A stretch of 64,000 nucleotides of DNA from Candidatus Aminicenantota bacterium (GCA_030603565.1 JAUVXM010000002.1:1-64000), one strand, 5' to 3'. Counted from the first letter of the stretch, positions 8,991 through 17,780 are shown. The notes: a model not told the origin generated them from the sequence alone. Made by a program: numbers and translations.

Positions 8991-10151
8991 TTATATACCA
9001 CGATGCAGGCATGCAACCGGAAGTAGATGAACCTGATTAATTTGAGCATATTCTGTTCCTGAGTAGAATAAATATTTTTGAACCGGACGTTTTAATTGCT
9101 TTTCAAATTCAATCAGATTATTGATGTCACGTTTAGACGGATTTTGAGTGGATTTGATTTCTATGGCATAAAGTTGATTTTCAGATTCAAAGATCAGGTC
9201 AATTTCACGTCCGGCTTTAGTTTTGTAGTAAAAAAATTGGTCTGTTTTAATGAATCCCAGTTTTCTTCTTTTTTCCAGTTCTGCCAGGACAAAATTTTCA
9301 AACACTTGACCTTCAGTGATATTTGTATTAAAGCTTTTTATTATTCCAGTATCAGAAAAATATGATTTTGCGGCTTTAACATATCGTTTAGCCGGACCAT
9401 ATTGATATCCATACAGCTTGAATATAAGCTGTGATTGAAGCAATGTATTTAAATATTTTTTTGTGGTGGGGTAGCTGATCCCGGCTTCTCTGGCAAAATT
9501 GGAGACCTCGAGATGTGATCCAATTGAGCGGATTAAATGATTAAAAATAGCATATAACCCTTCTATGTTTTCTATATTACTAAGCTGCATTAAATCGCGT
9601 GTAAAATATGTATTCTTATAATTTGTCAGAAGTTCGTATTTGTTCTCAGTTTTTGTCGTGGTGAGAATTTCCGGGAATTGGCCGTATAATATAGCTTCTT
9701 GTGTTTTTCTGTTTGCCTCTGCCAATGCCCTTAATGCAATTTGGTCATGGAAAATACTATGAGTATGACTGCCCTCATTTTCACCCCAACAAGCAGTTGG
9801 TAAGGAATACAGGTTGATCCGCCCGGCAAGTGTATCTGCTGTGGAATCAAGAAGACCTATTGAACTCGAACCTGTCATCAAAAAATGGGCTTTTTCATTG
9901 TCTATTGCATACTTGGCAGCAATGGTTAATTCCGGATACCTTTGAATCTCATCTATAATTGCTCTGTCCCCCAATTGGGCTATAAATCCTTTTGAATCTT
10001 TTTTTGCCCAATTCAAGGCATCAAGGTCATCAAGAGTGATATAATTGTAATCAGGAAATTGTGATTTTAATAATGTGGTTTTACCACATCTTCGCGGCCC
10101 TAGAATAAGGCAACTCTTATTTGTTTTTAACTCTATCCATCTTTTAAACAT
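8991..10151 (-). CDS. AAA ATPase with DUF4143 domain
   Basis: A 386-residue protein of the widespread AAA_14/DUF4143 group. Walker A GPRRCGKTTLL is at residues 18-28, Walker B-like RAIIDEIQRYPEL at about 62-74, and a sensor-like HFLMTGSSS follows. A winged-helix-like segment (SNFAREAGISYPTTKKYLNTL) precedes a C-terminal restriction-endonuclease-like region with the FYYKTKAGREIDLIFE and AIEIKST pattern. These proteins are frequent near mobile and defence loci, but their role is not established. It faces the R-M island convergently. A good minus-strand promoter with palindromes lies directly upstream (10158-10199), suggesting autoregulation through its HTH-like part. Confidence 0.85.
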   Translation of the reverse strand: MFKRWIELKTNKSCLILGPRRCGKTTLLKSQFPDYNYITLDDLDALNWAKKDSKGFIAQLGDRAIIDEIQRYPELTIAAKYAIDNEKAHFLMTGSSSIGLLDSTADTLAGRINLYSLPTACWGENEGSHTHSIFHDQIALRALAEANRKTQEAILYGQFPEILTTTKTENKYELLTNYKNTYFTRDLMQLSNIENIEGLYAIFNHLIRSIGSHLEVSNFAREAGISYPTTKKYLNTLLQSQLIFKLYGYQYGPAKRYVKAAKSYFSDTGIIKSFNTNITEGQVFENFVLAELEKRRKLGFIKTDQFFYYKTKAGREIDLIFESENQLYAIEIKSTQNPSKRDINNLIEFEKQLKRPVQKYLFYSGTEYAQINQVHLLPVACLHRGI

Positions 10152-10157
10152 AGTTAT

Positions 10158-10199
10158 AAAATAGCATGCCTATTTTGAAAGTCAAGTATTAATATTGAC
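10158..10199 (-). promoter_or_regulatory. Promoter with two palindromes upstream of the DUF4143 gene
   Basis: On the minus strand, TTGACT is followed after 16 nt by TATTTT. Palindrome AAAATAG-CATGC-CTATTTT (10158-10176) covers the -10 region, and GTCAAGTATTAATATTGAC (10181-10199) covers the -35 region. The ATG is 7 bp downstream of the first palindrome, so bound protein would block transcription. Operator function is inferred from symmetry and position. Confidence 0.5.
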
Positions 10200-10243
10200 A
10201 TGCTTAAATTAATTTTTATTTTTTTGCCACACTGACTTTTATC

Positions 10244-11338
10244 TTAGTCATGTTTCCAATTCCTCCTAAAAATTAAGACACAAACAATCGACAATAAGTA
10301 TGCTATACCCAGAAAGAGAAACCATTTACTATTTTCCCGGATATGTTGATAAAGCTCCCCTTCTCCAGGTTGGGGCAGAGGTACCGGATCCCAGGGTAAG
10401 CCATATTCCTCAGCCAAACCATGGATAAAAAGCAGGTGAATAACAGGAACCCCGCGAAAAGCCATGGCAAAGAGTAAGCCTCTTTTCTCGGAAGGCGGAA
10501 AATTATGAATATCCGTAAACCCGGGCTTTACTTTAAGGATCTCTTCATCCGTACCCATGTTTGATAGACTTCCTCCGATATTAATAAATGCCCGGATCTC
10601 AGCTTCGGCTGCAGCTGTATTATAGATCTGCATCTTCTTTTCTACATTTGTTTTCAGATCCGGTTCTTCAATAAAAAGCATTCCGCTCTGTTTTACAGCT
10701 TCTTTCAATATAGATCGCCCTTCAGGCAGCATGTTGTCTCCTGTATCCCGGTCTCCACCCAGAGAAAGGGCGACAGGTTTTACCTCGAATATTCCCTTCG
10801 TATCCAAACAGTCCTGAATTTTAAGCCAGTGAAAATGCGGGTCATTCGCACCCCACTGCGAAGCCCCCAGAGAGCATATTACCAGAGGATTCAATCCCAT
10901 CGCCTCAGCTGCTGAAAGTACTGCGATTATTAGCGCCGGAAAAGAGCCGGAAGCTCCCACGGCGATCGTATCCCCCCTTTTTACTCCTGCTTTTTTAAGC
11001 AGCAGCACAACTAACCCGGCAAAATTGGGATTGGTGGTCGTACGTTTTGCCTCCAGCTGCCCGAGCGAGGTCGTTATTTCCGAATATTCCCGTCCGATAA
11101 GGCCGGTCAGATTAGGATCACTCTTGTAATCCAAGCCGGAACCGTTTCGTCTGCGGCAGTCTGATACTGCTTCTGATGCATGAGCCATTAAGCGGGAAGC
11201 AGCGACCATATCCTTTGTCAAAGCATTTACATCTTTCAGAGGAGCAGTCCTGGCCAGAACATAAAAGACCAGACTTAACAAGAAAAGCCATATATATATC
11301 CGGGAACCCGGTTTATTTTCCCTCGCCGTACTATCCAC
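10244..11338 (-). CDS. pgsW: Probable poly-gamma-glutamate system accessory protein (TIGR04332-like)
   Basis: A 364-residue protein with one N-terminal membrane helix (IWLFLLSLVFYVLA), a long extracytoplasmic domain, and a C-terminal helix (WFLFLGIAYLLSIVCVLIF). The middle carries GDTIAVGASGSFPALIIAVL and SLGASQWGANDPHFHW. As I recall it, this pattern belongs to the poly-gamma-glutamate system protein family found with pgsB and pgsC. Consistent with that, pgsB and pgsC are present in this window, but 27 kb away. It is followed 1 bp upstream on the same strand by a small membrane protein, so the two are probably one transcript. The family call is from memory and the gene symbol is tentative. 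Confidence 0.6.
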   Translation of the reverse strand: MDSTARENKPGSRIYIWLFLLSLVFYVLARTAPLKDVNALTKDMVAASRLMAHASEAVSDCRRRNGSGLDYKSDPNLTGLIGREYSEITTSLGQLEAKRTTTNPNFAGLVVLLLKKAGVKRGDTIAVGASGSFPALIIAVLSAAEAMGLNPLVICSLGASQWGANDPHFHWLKIQDCLDTKGIFEVKPVALSLGGDRDTGDNMLPEGRSILKEAVKQSGMLFIEEPDLKTNVEKKMQIYNTAAAEAEIRAFINIGGSLSNMGTDEEILKVKPGFTDIHNFPPSEKRGLLFAMAFRGVPVIHLLFIHGLAEEYGLPWDPVPLPQPGEGELYQHIRENSKWFLFLGIAYLLSIVCVLIFRRNWKHD

Positions 11339-11339
11339 T

Positions 11340-11834
11340 TTAAAGCCTGCATATAGAACATTTCGAAGGGTCTTTCTCGTTTATCCATGTTTTCCAATTG
11401 TTATATCTGGGAAAATACATGAATATAAGAAACAATGAGACAAAAAGCAAAATGTAAAAATCCTGGTTTAATCCGGCTAAAAGAAACAGGACAAGACCTA
11501 GTATTGCCGGAATCTCAGATAAGGCAAGAATCAATATGGAAGTTTTAAAAAGATCGCCAGCCAGGTTTGTTTTTTCAGAAGAAAATGTTTTCCTTAAAAG
11601 AAATCCTCTTAATACCCTGATAAGGATCACCTGAAAAACAGCAGCCCCATAAAAAACGTATCTTAAAAGCATGGTGTTTTTTATCTCTACCAATCCGGAG
11701 AAAGGGGCCATCCGGGCTCTTATTATCTCTACAGCTACCGGATAAATAAACAATACAGCCAGCATTGATGATGCAATGACCACCGCAGTTTTAACAACCT
11801 TTTTTAAATCATCATCTTGACCTGGACTATTCAT
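11340..11834 (-). CDS. Small integral membrane protein of unknown function
   Basis: A 164-residue protein with about four hydrophobic segments (AVVIASSMLAVLFIYPVAV, MLLRYVFYGAAVFQVILI, SILILALSEIPAILGLVLFL, FYILLFVSLFLIFMYF). The C-terminus ends in KCSICRL, with two cysteines. No family recognised. It lies 1 bp ahead of the TIGR04332-like gene and is probably translated with it. The assigned ATG and first codons (MNSPG) lie inside the end of a dispersed repeat, so either the repeat supplies the start or the true start is further in. Confidence 0.65.
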   Translation of the reverse strand: MNSPGQDDDLKKVVKTAVVIASSMLAVLFIYPVAVEIIRARMAPFSGLVEIKNTMLLRYVFYGAAVFQVILIRVLRGFLLRKTFSSEKTNLAGDLFKTSILILALSEIPAILGLVLFLLAGLNQDFYILLFVSLFLIFMYFPRYNNWKTWINEKDPSKCSICRL

Positions 11835-11953
11835 AAGAAATACCGATATATATGTAATATCCTTTTAGCTCAATATTTTACAATGATTATTGTCAATAGA
11901 CAATTAATCATTTCGTTCATGATATAATCTCTATTAATAATCGACATTTCTTA
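11824..11953. repeat. Dispersed inverted-end repeat element, copy 1
   Basis: About 130 bp. It begins GGACTATTCATAAGAAAT, ends AATCGACATTTCTTA, and its ends are imperfect inverted repeats of one another. Related ends occur at 30532-30664, 49539-49583, 50991-51020 and 58241-58296. It contains an internal hairpin at 11884-11910 (arms ATTGTC/GACAAT extended outward) that could terminate transcription. It looks like a non-autonomous MITE-like or REP-like family. Confidence 0.7.
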
Positions 11954-12081
11954 CCCTTCAGGCGAGCCGATCTCACCGCATCTACTTCGTTACAGGGTAT
12001 TCGCGGTGAAGGACCACAGCTTCATACCCTGTGCCTCGTATCTACGGCAAGCTTGGCTCGTGAATAATCCAGGTCCTCCTA
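11954..12081. other. Structured intergenic segment between two repeat copies
   Basis: This spacer contains nested inverted repeats: CGAGCC/GGCTCG at the outside, TCACCGC/GCGGTGA inside, and ACAGGGTAT/ATACCCTGT in the middle. It also has CTCGTGAATAATCCAGG at 12057-12073, which recurs inverted at 37814-37830 and similarly at 49566-49582. No convincing gene is present. It may be a structured RNA or a second mobile-repeat module. Confidence 0.45.
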
Positions 12082-12175
12082 GGACTATTCATAAGAAATA
12101 CCGATATATATGTAATATCCTTTTAGCTCAATATTTTACAATGATTATTGTCAATAGACAATTAATCATTTCGTT
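12082..12175. repeat. Exact 94-bp partial copy of the repeat element
   Basis: The 94 bp are identical by eye to 11824-11917, shifted by 258 bp, including the internal ATTGTC-AATA-GACAAT hairpin. The copy stops before the second inverted end. The tricorn gene stop codon is 8 bp further on, so the hairpin may now act as that gene's transcription terminator. Confidence 0.8.
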
Positions 12176-12182
12176 AAAGCTT

Positions 12183-15100
12183 CTATTTTTTCTTATAATC
12201 AAAGGACTTGTCAGGGTAAGGGGGAGGTTCCGGGATATCTACAGGATGTTTCCGTATCTCTTCTTTTAAAAAGGCAATGGCAGCTTCAAGCTGAGCATCT
12301 TTCCCTTTGAATGTCGCATGCGGTAAATTGTCAACTACTATATCGGGGTCTACGCCGTGTCCTTCGATCAACCATTCTCTTTCAGGTCCGTAAACGCCTG
12401 TCTGGGGAGCTCTTGCCAAGCCCCGGTCTGTAAGGCGGTTATTACTGCTCAACCAGATCTCACCTCCCCAGGTCCGGGTGCCGATAACTTTACCCAGGCC
12501 CAGCCTCCGGAATCCCTCTGCAAAAGCTTCTCCGTCTGAAGCAGTATATTCATCACAAAGAACCACCATGTGCCCTCTAAAGGCATAATTCATGTTCCAG
12601 TAAGTAGCACCGGCGCGAGGTTTCCAAAAAAACCACGCTTTTCTTAGCAATTTTCCCAGGATAATACTGTCAATGTTTCCACCCCTGTTATGCCTGACGT
12701 CTACTATTAATCCCTTGCGTTTAAAGACGGGATAAAAGTTTCGGTACCATTCTGTGATATTACTGCCTCCCATAGCCCTAAGATGGACATACCCTATGTC
12801 GCCGCCTCCTTCTTCCTCGACCTGTAAACGGCGCGTATATTCCCAGTCACTGTACCTGAGGCCTGCTTCATACCCGATGGGGATGACAACAGCAAGGCTG
12901 ATTTTTCCTGTTTCAGCAGATTTGATCTCGATAAGAACCTGGCTGCCTGCCTTGTTGCGCAGCAAAGCATTTGGATGCCGGACCGAAAGAGTGCTGCGGC
13001 CATTGATACTTAAAAGGATATCACCTTCCCGGATATTTAAATCCGGATCGGCCAGAGGGGAAAGCTCCTCGGGATAATCCGGGTCTGATTTATAAATATA
13101 ATCTATTCTATAACCGCCGGCTGTTTTATCCCGCTCAAGCTTAGCTCCCAAAGTAGCGACTCTGACCTGATCTTGCCCCTGCCTGAGATCGCCACCCCGG
13201 ACACTGACATGAAGGGCTGATAGTTCTCCTACCAATTGTCCGATAAGGTCATTTAGTTCCCGGCGTGATGTAATCCGGTCTACCAGAGGGAGATATTTAG
13301 CAAGCACTGCATCCCAATCTAAACCATGCATACCCGGGTCATAGAAGTAGTCTCTTTCAAGCCTCCAAGCATCTATAAATAGCTGGCGGAAGTCATCTGC
13401 AACATCGATAGAAAAACTCCAGCCGCTTAGATTCACTTTATTTTTATTGAGATTTGATAACTTTTTTGGGGCTGCCTCAAATACATAAATCGAGTCGCCT
13501 TTTTGCACCATGATTTTTTTTCCGTCTGCAGAAAGTTCATATCTGCGGATTCCTTCGAGAACAGTTTCAATTTTAATGTCTTCACTGGCGATTTTAAGAG
13601 ACTCTAATTTGGCAGGATCTCCATATCCGGCTCCCCGTTCCACCCAGAAAAGAGCTTTTGAGTTTACGGAAAGACCGGAGTAATTGCCGGCACTTATAGG
13701 AATTTCGTGGATACGCCGCTGAATTCCGTTAAGGTCTATTTTAATTAAAGCCTCGGTCTGCTTTTTTTCCTCAGATTTTCTAGCGGGTCCATCTGCCTGA
13801 AAAAGCTCATCTTCATGTTTAAAAGGCGACCTTAGACCTTTACGGAGAGAAAGCACATATAGTTTGACCGGTTTGTCAAAATAAGGTTCCGGCTGCCTTG
13901 GCCCCCACGGGCTTCCTACAACTGAACGGAGATTTCTGTCAGACAAAAAGTAAATAAATCTACCGTCCGGACTCCAGGCAGGACTCATACTATTGACGCG
14001 GTCTGTTGTAAGAGGTATCTGCTCGCCTTTTTCCAGATTGTAAAGGTGGATCTGAGTAAATGTATTAAACGCCTGCTCTGAATAGGTCAGCCACTTGCTG
14101 TCAGGGGACCAGACAATATCCCCTATCCCGTTCCTTGTATTTGAGATTTTGTGCTGTTTTCCATTTGAAGTGTTCAACAGCCAAAGGTCGTTGTTCTTGT
14201 CATCAAAAGCTATCCATTTTCCATCAGGCGAAGGATGTCCCTGAAAGCGCAGTATTTTTCCGTTTTCAGTAAGAGGGATCTCTTTGCCTACCCCATCAGC
14301 AGGCAAGAAGGCAAATTCGATTTCATCACTTTCATCAGAAAGAGCAAGAAGTCTTTTACCGCTTGGCATAAAAACCACATCCCTGTAACGAACTCCCTCT
14401 TTAAAAGATGCTCTTACTAAACGGCCTTTTCCGGCAGGAGCTACAAATACACGGCCTCGGGACGTAAGTACAACACTATCACCTGAGGGGTGGATGTGAG
14501 CTGAAGTAAGATAATCCATAGGGTCATTTACCCATTTTTCACGTATCTGGTCAAAATCAGATGCCAGAGTGATAGGAATAAGGCGGCTTTCATTATTCCG
14601 CACATCAAGTATGCGCAGGTCAGCTCCTATCCGGTATACTATTTTACCATCATACATGTAAGGTGTTCTAACATCCCAGCCGCTGTGATGGGTGTGCTGC
14701 TTAAGGTCTTTTCCATCCTCATCCATTGACCAGATATTCCAGTCCCCATCTCGGTCGCAAACATAATAAATACGACTATTCCACCACATGGGTGCGAAAT
14801 TCTCTCCCGGGAAATCCTTTGTCAAGTTGCGGGCTTCCGGCCATTCCGACTTAATTTTCCAGATATTCCGGGCCGTGCCTCCTTTATAGCGTTTTGTATT
14901 GTTGTTGTGAAATCCAGGGCGGGCAAAATAAAGCGTCTGTTCTGAGGTATCGTAGGAGCCGCCACTTGCCTGGCTGAGTGGTATTAGGGCTCTTTTTCCG
15001 GTTTTTAGCTCAATATAGACCAACTGCGGGTTGGGAATGGTCGAAAAAGCACGGGTTGAATATATAAGTTTTCCTTTAGGAGTAAAACCAATTGCAGTTG

Positions 15101-15443
15101 AGGCATCGCCTTCATAGGTCAAGCGGGATGGCAGGCCTCCGCTAAGCGGCATGATGTAGAGCTCGGTCGGCCCTTCATAGGTTGCGGAAAAAGCCAAAGT
15201 TTTACCGTCTGGGGAAATCACAGGGTGAGTTTCTTCTCCAGGATGGGTTGTCAATCTCCGCCCTGTTCCTCCCTTAATGCTAACAGTCCAGAGGTCCCCT
15301 TCAGCTGCGAAAACAAGTGTGTCTTCATATAGGGCAGGATAGCGATAAAATCCTTTTGTAGAATCAGCAGAAGCAGACACCGTAAATACCAGGACCACTC
15401 CAAATATACAAATAAATAGGATCAAGTGTTTTTTTTGTATCAT
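12183..15443 (-). CDS. Secreted tricorn-like S41 protease
   Basis: A 1086-residue protein of the bacterial tricorn-protease homolog group. A signal peptide (IQKKHLILFICIFGVVLVFT...ASA) exports it to the periplasm or beyond. TolB/PD40-type beta-propeller repeats follow (SPDGKTLAFSATYEGPTELY, SPDGKWIAFDD, SPDGRFIYFLSDRN), then a tricorn C1-like helical region, a PDZ domain (about 770-860) and a C-terminal S41 protease core. The probable nucleophile Ser is in DEYTASDGEAFAEGFRRLG, and downstream conserved GTRTWGGE matches the family. The role is degradation of oligopeptides or misfolded protein, gated by the propellers. The start is supported by GGAG upstream of ATG. It appears monocistronic, with the repeat-borne hairpin downstream. 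Confidence 0.9.
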   Translation of the reverse strand: MIQKKHLILFICIFGVVLVFTVSASADSTKGFYRYPALYEDTLVFAAEGDLWTVSIKGGTGRRLTTHPGEETHPVISPDGKTLAFSATYEGPTELYIMPLSGGLPSRLTYEGDASTAIGFTPKGKLIYSTRAFSTIPNPQLVYIELKTGKRALIPLSQASGGSYDTSEQTLYFARPGFHNNNTKRYKGGTARNIWKIKSEWPEARNLTKDFPGENFAPMWWNSRIYYVCDRDGDWNIWSMDEDGKDLKQHTHHSGWDVRTPYMYDGKIVYRIGADLRILDVRNNESRLIPITLASDFDQIREKWVNDPMDYLTSAHIHPSGDSVVLTSRGRVFVAPAGKGRLVRASFKEGVRYRDVVFMPSGKRLLALSDESDEIEFAFLPADGVGKEIPLTENGKILRFQGHPSPDGKWIAFDDKNNDLWLLNTSNGKQHKISNTRNGIGDIVWSPDSKWLTYSEQAFNTFTQIHLYNLEKGEQIPLTTDRVNSMSPAWSPDGRFIYFLSDRNLRSVVGSPWGPRQPEPYFDKPVKLYVLSLRKGLRSPFKHEDELFQADGPARKSEEKKQTEALIKIDLNGIQRRIHEIPISAGNYSGLSVNSKALFWVERGAGYGDPAKLESLKIASEDIKIETVLEGIRRYELSADGKKIMVQKGDSIYVFEAAPKKLSNLNKNKVNLSGWSFSIDVADDFRQLFIDAWRLERDYFYDPGMHGLDWDAVLAKYLPLVDRITSRRELNDLIGQLVGELSALHVSVRGGDLRQGQDQVRVATLGAKLERDKTAGGYRIDYIYKSDPDYPEELSPLADPDLNIREGDILLSINGRSTLSVRHPNALLRNKAGSQVLIEIKSAETGKISLAVVIPIGYEAGLRYSDWEYTRRLQVEEEGGGDIGYVHLRAMGGSNITEWYRNFYPVFKRKGLIVDVRHNRGGNIDSIILGKLLRKAWFFWKPRAGATYWNMNYAFRGHMVVLCDEYTASDGEAFAEGFRRLGLGKVIGTRTWGGEIWLSSNNRLTDRGLARAPQTGVYGPEREWLIEGHGVDPDIVVDNLPHATFKGKDAQLEAAIAFLKEEIRKHPVDIPEPPPYPDKSFDYKKK

Positions 15444-15783
15444 TTTTAACTCCTTTAACTTACTATATCAGCAATATTAGTTATTTTACTTAGAATAGAC
15501 ACATGCAGTCAATAAAAGATAGATAAAATTCATTATCAACAGCTAAACTATCATGTCAGGGTTTTATATTTAATTATCTTTGCTATAAAACAGATGAAAT
15601 CATGGATTTCAGATACAGAATACACCTTAAAGTAGGCTGTTTTCTGTCCAAACAATAGGGAGACCCTCATAACTATCAATATAAAATCTGACATAAAATA
15701 TTTGACAAGAAACTTTTTTTATGAAATAAAAGACTGTACTAAAAAACTAATTTGGTTGATTAGTCTAACAAATGGCATATTAA
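15444..15783 (+). other. Divergent intergenic region between tricorn and tetR
   Basis: About 340 bp of AT-rich DNA with no ORF I can support. It must hold the minus-strand promoter of the tricorn gene. A TTGACA at 15702-15707 is a candidate -35 for tetR, and an operator-like inverted repeat lies close to the tetR start (listed separately). Nothing else is recognisable. Confidence 0.5.
15741..15765 (+). promoter_or_regulatory. Probable TetR operator in front of tetR
   Basis: The inverted repeat ACTAAT-TTGGTTG-ATTAGT (15746-15764) ends 19 bp before the tetR ATG. The 17-bp core AAAAAACTAAWTTGGTT recurs at 16383, upstream of the next genes. Sharing of one motif between the regulator and the downstream operon is the usual sign of a TetR-family autorepressor and its target. 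Confidence 0.55.
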
Positions 15784-16359
15784 ATGAAAAAAAACAAGAA
15801 AACTATAATTATCAAAGCTGCTCAGGAACTATTTGCTCGGTTTGGCTTTGTTAAAACGACTGTGGATGAGATCGCCAGGGCAGCACGGATGGGGAAAGCA
15901 ACTCTCTATCATTACTTCAGGAGCAAGGAAGATGTTTTCAAAGAAGTGATAGAGAAAGAAAGTAAAATTTTAAATGAGAAAGTAAAAGAAGCAATTGATA
16001 ATGAAGAAACGTCACAAAAAAAGTTAAGAGCTTTCGTGCTAACCAGGATGATGTATTTAAATGAATTGGCGAATATTTACAGTGCATTAAGGGATGAGTT
16101 TTTAAATCATTATGCTTTTATTGAAAAAACTCGGGAAAAAGATTTTTATCAGGAAATAAAATCGGTTAAAAATATTCTAAATGAAGGCATTGAGAAGAAT
16201 ATTTTTGTAATCAAGGATGCGGAATTAACTTCTTTTGCCATTATTTCGGCTCTGAAAGGACTGGAGTACCCCTGGTCAATAAAAGTATCTTTACCTGATA
16301 TTGAAAAAAATATTGATAAACTATTGGAAATTCTATTTCACGGAATATTGAAAAGATAA
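15784..16359 (+). CDS. TetR/AcrR family transcriptional regulator
   Basis: A 191-residue one-component repressor. The N-terminal HTH matches the TetR signature: AAQELFARFGFVKTTVDEIA followed by AARMGKATLYHYFRSKEDVF (about residues 12-51). The C-terminal all-helical half is the ligand-binding and dimerisation domain. Its ligand is unknown, but the downstream genes (FabH-like, RND exporter, LolA-like, barrel) suggest a lipid or fatty-acyl signal. Matching operator-like motifs lie before its own start and before the following gene set. Family call firm; target inferred. Confidence 0.9.
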   Translation: MKKNKKTIIIKAAQELFARFGFVKTTVDEIARAARMGKATLYHYFRSKEDVFKEVIEKESKILNEKVKEAIDNEETSQKKLRAFVLTRMMYLNELANIYSALRDEFLNHYAFIEKTREKDFYQEIKSVKNILNEGIEKNIFVIKDAELTSFAIISALKGLEYPWSIKVSLPDIEKNIDKLLEILFHGILKR

Positions 16360-16382
16360 ATTTTTTTAAAATCTTATCGAAC

Positions 16383-16411
16383 AAAAAACTAAATTGGTTT
16401 AGAAGTATAAT
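16383..16411 (+). promoter_or_regulatory. Second TetR-operator-like motif with promoter
   Basis: AAAAAACTAAATTGGTTTAG (16383-16402) shares a 17-base core with the site before tetR and contains the palindrome CTAAA-TTGG-TTTAG. A consensus -10 TATAAT follows directly at 16406-16411, so the motif occupies the -35 and spacer. This is a good candidate repressed promoter for the 16.5-23.0 kb operon. Confidence 0.55.
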
Positions 16412-16499
16412 ATTCAAAAATGGACCAACCAAAGATAGGACCGGCTCTGGGATGCAGCGCAAAGCGAGTAAAAGATAATTATTATAAAAGGGAAATATT

Positions 16500-16694
16500 A
16501 TGAAAGAATCTAAAACTATCGCTTTAATGTTTTTATTGTCGGGAATTGCAATCTTGCTGTATTCGATACAGTCGCTAGTATTGGGTCCGGAAATTATTGC
16601 ATTTGAAACCATTCAAAAAGTAGGAGTTTGTTTTGGACTTATTCTAATTGCGACAGGCATTTATCTTCATGTGAAAGGCAAAAAAGAAGATTAA
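16500..16694 (+). CDS. Small two-helix membrane protein
   Basis: A 64-residue protein with two predicted membrane helices (IALMFLLSGIAILLYSIQSL and VGVCFGLILIATGIYLHV) and a lysine-rich cytoplasmic tail (KGKKED). The start follows an AAGGGAAAT purine run. No family recognised. It lies first after the operator-like promoter and 72 bp before fabH, so it is probably the first gene of the operon. It could be an accessory subunit of the exporter further down. Confidence 0.6.
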   Translation: MKESKTIALMFLLSGIAILLYSIQSLVLGPEIIAFETIQKVGVCFGLILIATGIYLHVKGKKED

Positions 16695-16766
16695 ATAATA
16701 CTCCTTTATAGGATAAAAAAAGACATCGTTACTGTCGGTGATGCAGTAAAGATTATTGAGGAACAA

Positions 16767-17780
16767 ATGAAAATAGAAGATAACCCAATGGAAACAAGAT
16801 TTAGGTCAGTAGGAATTGCAGGCTCAGGTTTTTACGTTCCTAAAAAGGTTTTAACTAACTTTGATTTGGAGAAGATGGTTGACACCACTGATGAATGGAT
16901 AAGAACCAGAACAGGGATCAGGGAACGAAGGATTGCAGATGATAATGAGGCGACATCTGATCTGGCAGTTGAAGCGGCAAGAAAGGCATTAGAAAATGCT
17001 CGAATTAACCCTCAAGAAATTGATTTAATCATTGTAGCAACACTATCTCCAGATTATTTATTCCCATCCACTGCCTGCCTGGTGCAGGATAAACTTGGAA
17101 TAAAAAATGCCCGAGCCTTTGATGTTGAAGCGGCCTGTTCTGCATTTATTTATGCCTTATCGGTGGCTGAGGCATTTATTAAAAGTGATGCCTGTAAAAC
17201 AGCCCTGGTCATTGGAGCAGAGGTGTTTTCCCGAATAGTTGACTGGAAGGATAGAAATACCTGTATCCTGATGGGTGATGGGGCCGGGGCCGTAGTATTA
17301 AAAGAAGTGGAGAATGGCAAAGGAATTCTTTCCACACATCTTGGTGCCGATGGTTCAGGAGCATCTTTATTGAAACAGCCTGCTGGCGGTTCTCGCCTTC
17401 CGGCATCTGAGGAGACAGTCAGGCAGGGGCTGCATTATTTCAAGATGCAGGGTAATGATGTATTTAAACTTGCGGTAAGGATCATGAGCGAATCAGTAAT
17501 AAACGCTCTTAAAAAAGCAGGTTTATCAAATAAAAATGTAGATTTGATCATACCTCATCAGGCCAATTTGCGTATCTTGAATGCCATGGCCAAAAGGTTA
17601 TCTATACCGATGGAAAAGCTTATGGTCAATTTAGATAAATACGGGAATACCACTGCTGCGTCCATTCCTATTGCTCTGGATGAGGCGGTAAAACAGGGAA
17701 GAATAAAAGAAGGTGATATTGTTGTTCTTGTTGCCTTTGGAGCCGGCCTGACATGGGGTGCCGCAGTAATTCGCTGGTAA
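16767..17780 (+). CDS. fabH: 3-oxoacyl-ACP synthase III (FabH-like ketoacyl synthase)
   Basis: Condenses an acyl-CoA primer with malonyl-ACP. The 337 residues show the full thiolase-fold signature: the catalytic Cys in EAACSAF (about residue 124), His in IPHQANLRI (about 257) and Asn in KYGNTTAASIP (about 288). The N-terminal DTTDEWIRTRTGIRERR is diagnostic of FabH. The start is supported by GAGG upstream. It sits in a TetR-controlled operon with an exporter rather than with other fab genes. It may therefore prime a special lipid or alkyl product (FabH or an OleA/DarB-type homologue) rather than general fatty-acid synthesis. Family call firm; special role inferred. Confidence 0.88.
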   Translation: MKIEDNPMETRFRSVGIAGSGFYVPKKVLTNFDLEKMVDTTDEWIRTRTGIRERRIADDNEATSDLAVEAARKALENARINPQEIDLIIVATLSPDYLFPSTACLVQDKLGIKNARAFDVEAACSAFIYALSVAEAFIKSDACKTALVIGAEVFSRIVDWKDRNTCILMGDGAGAVVLKEVENGKGILSTHLGADGSGASLLKQPAGGSRLPASEETVRQGLHYFKMQGNDVFKLAVRIMSESVINALKKAGLSNKNVDLIIPHQANLRILNAMAKRLSIPMEKLMVNLDKYGNTTAASIPIALDEAVKQGRIKEGDIVVLVAFGAGLTWGAAVIRW

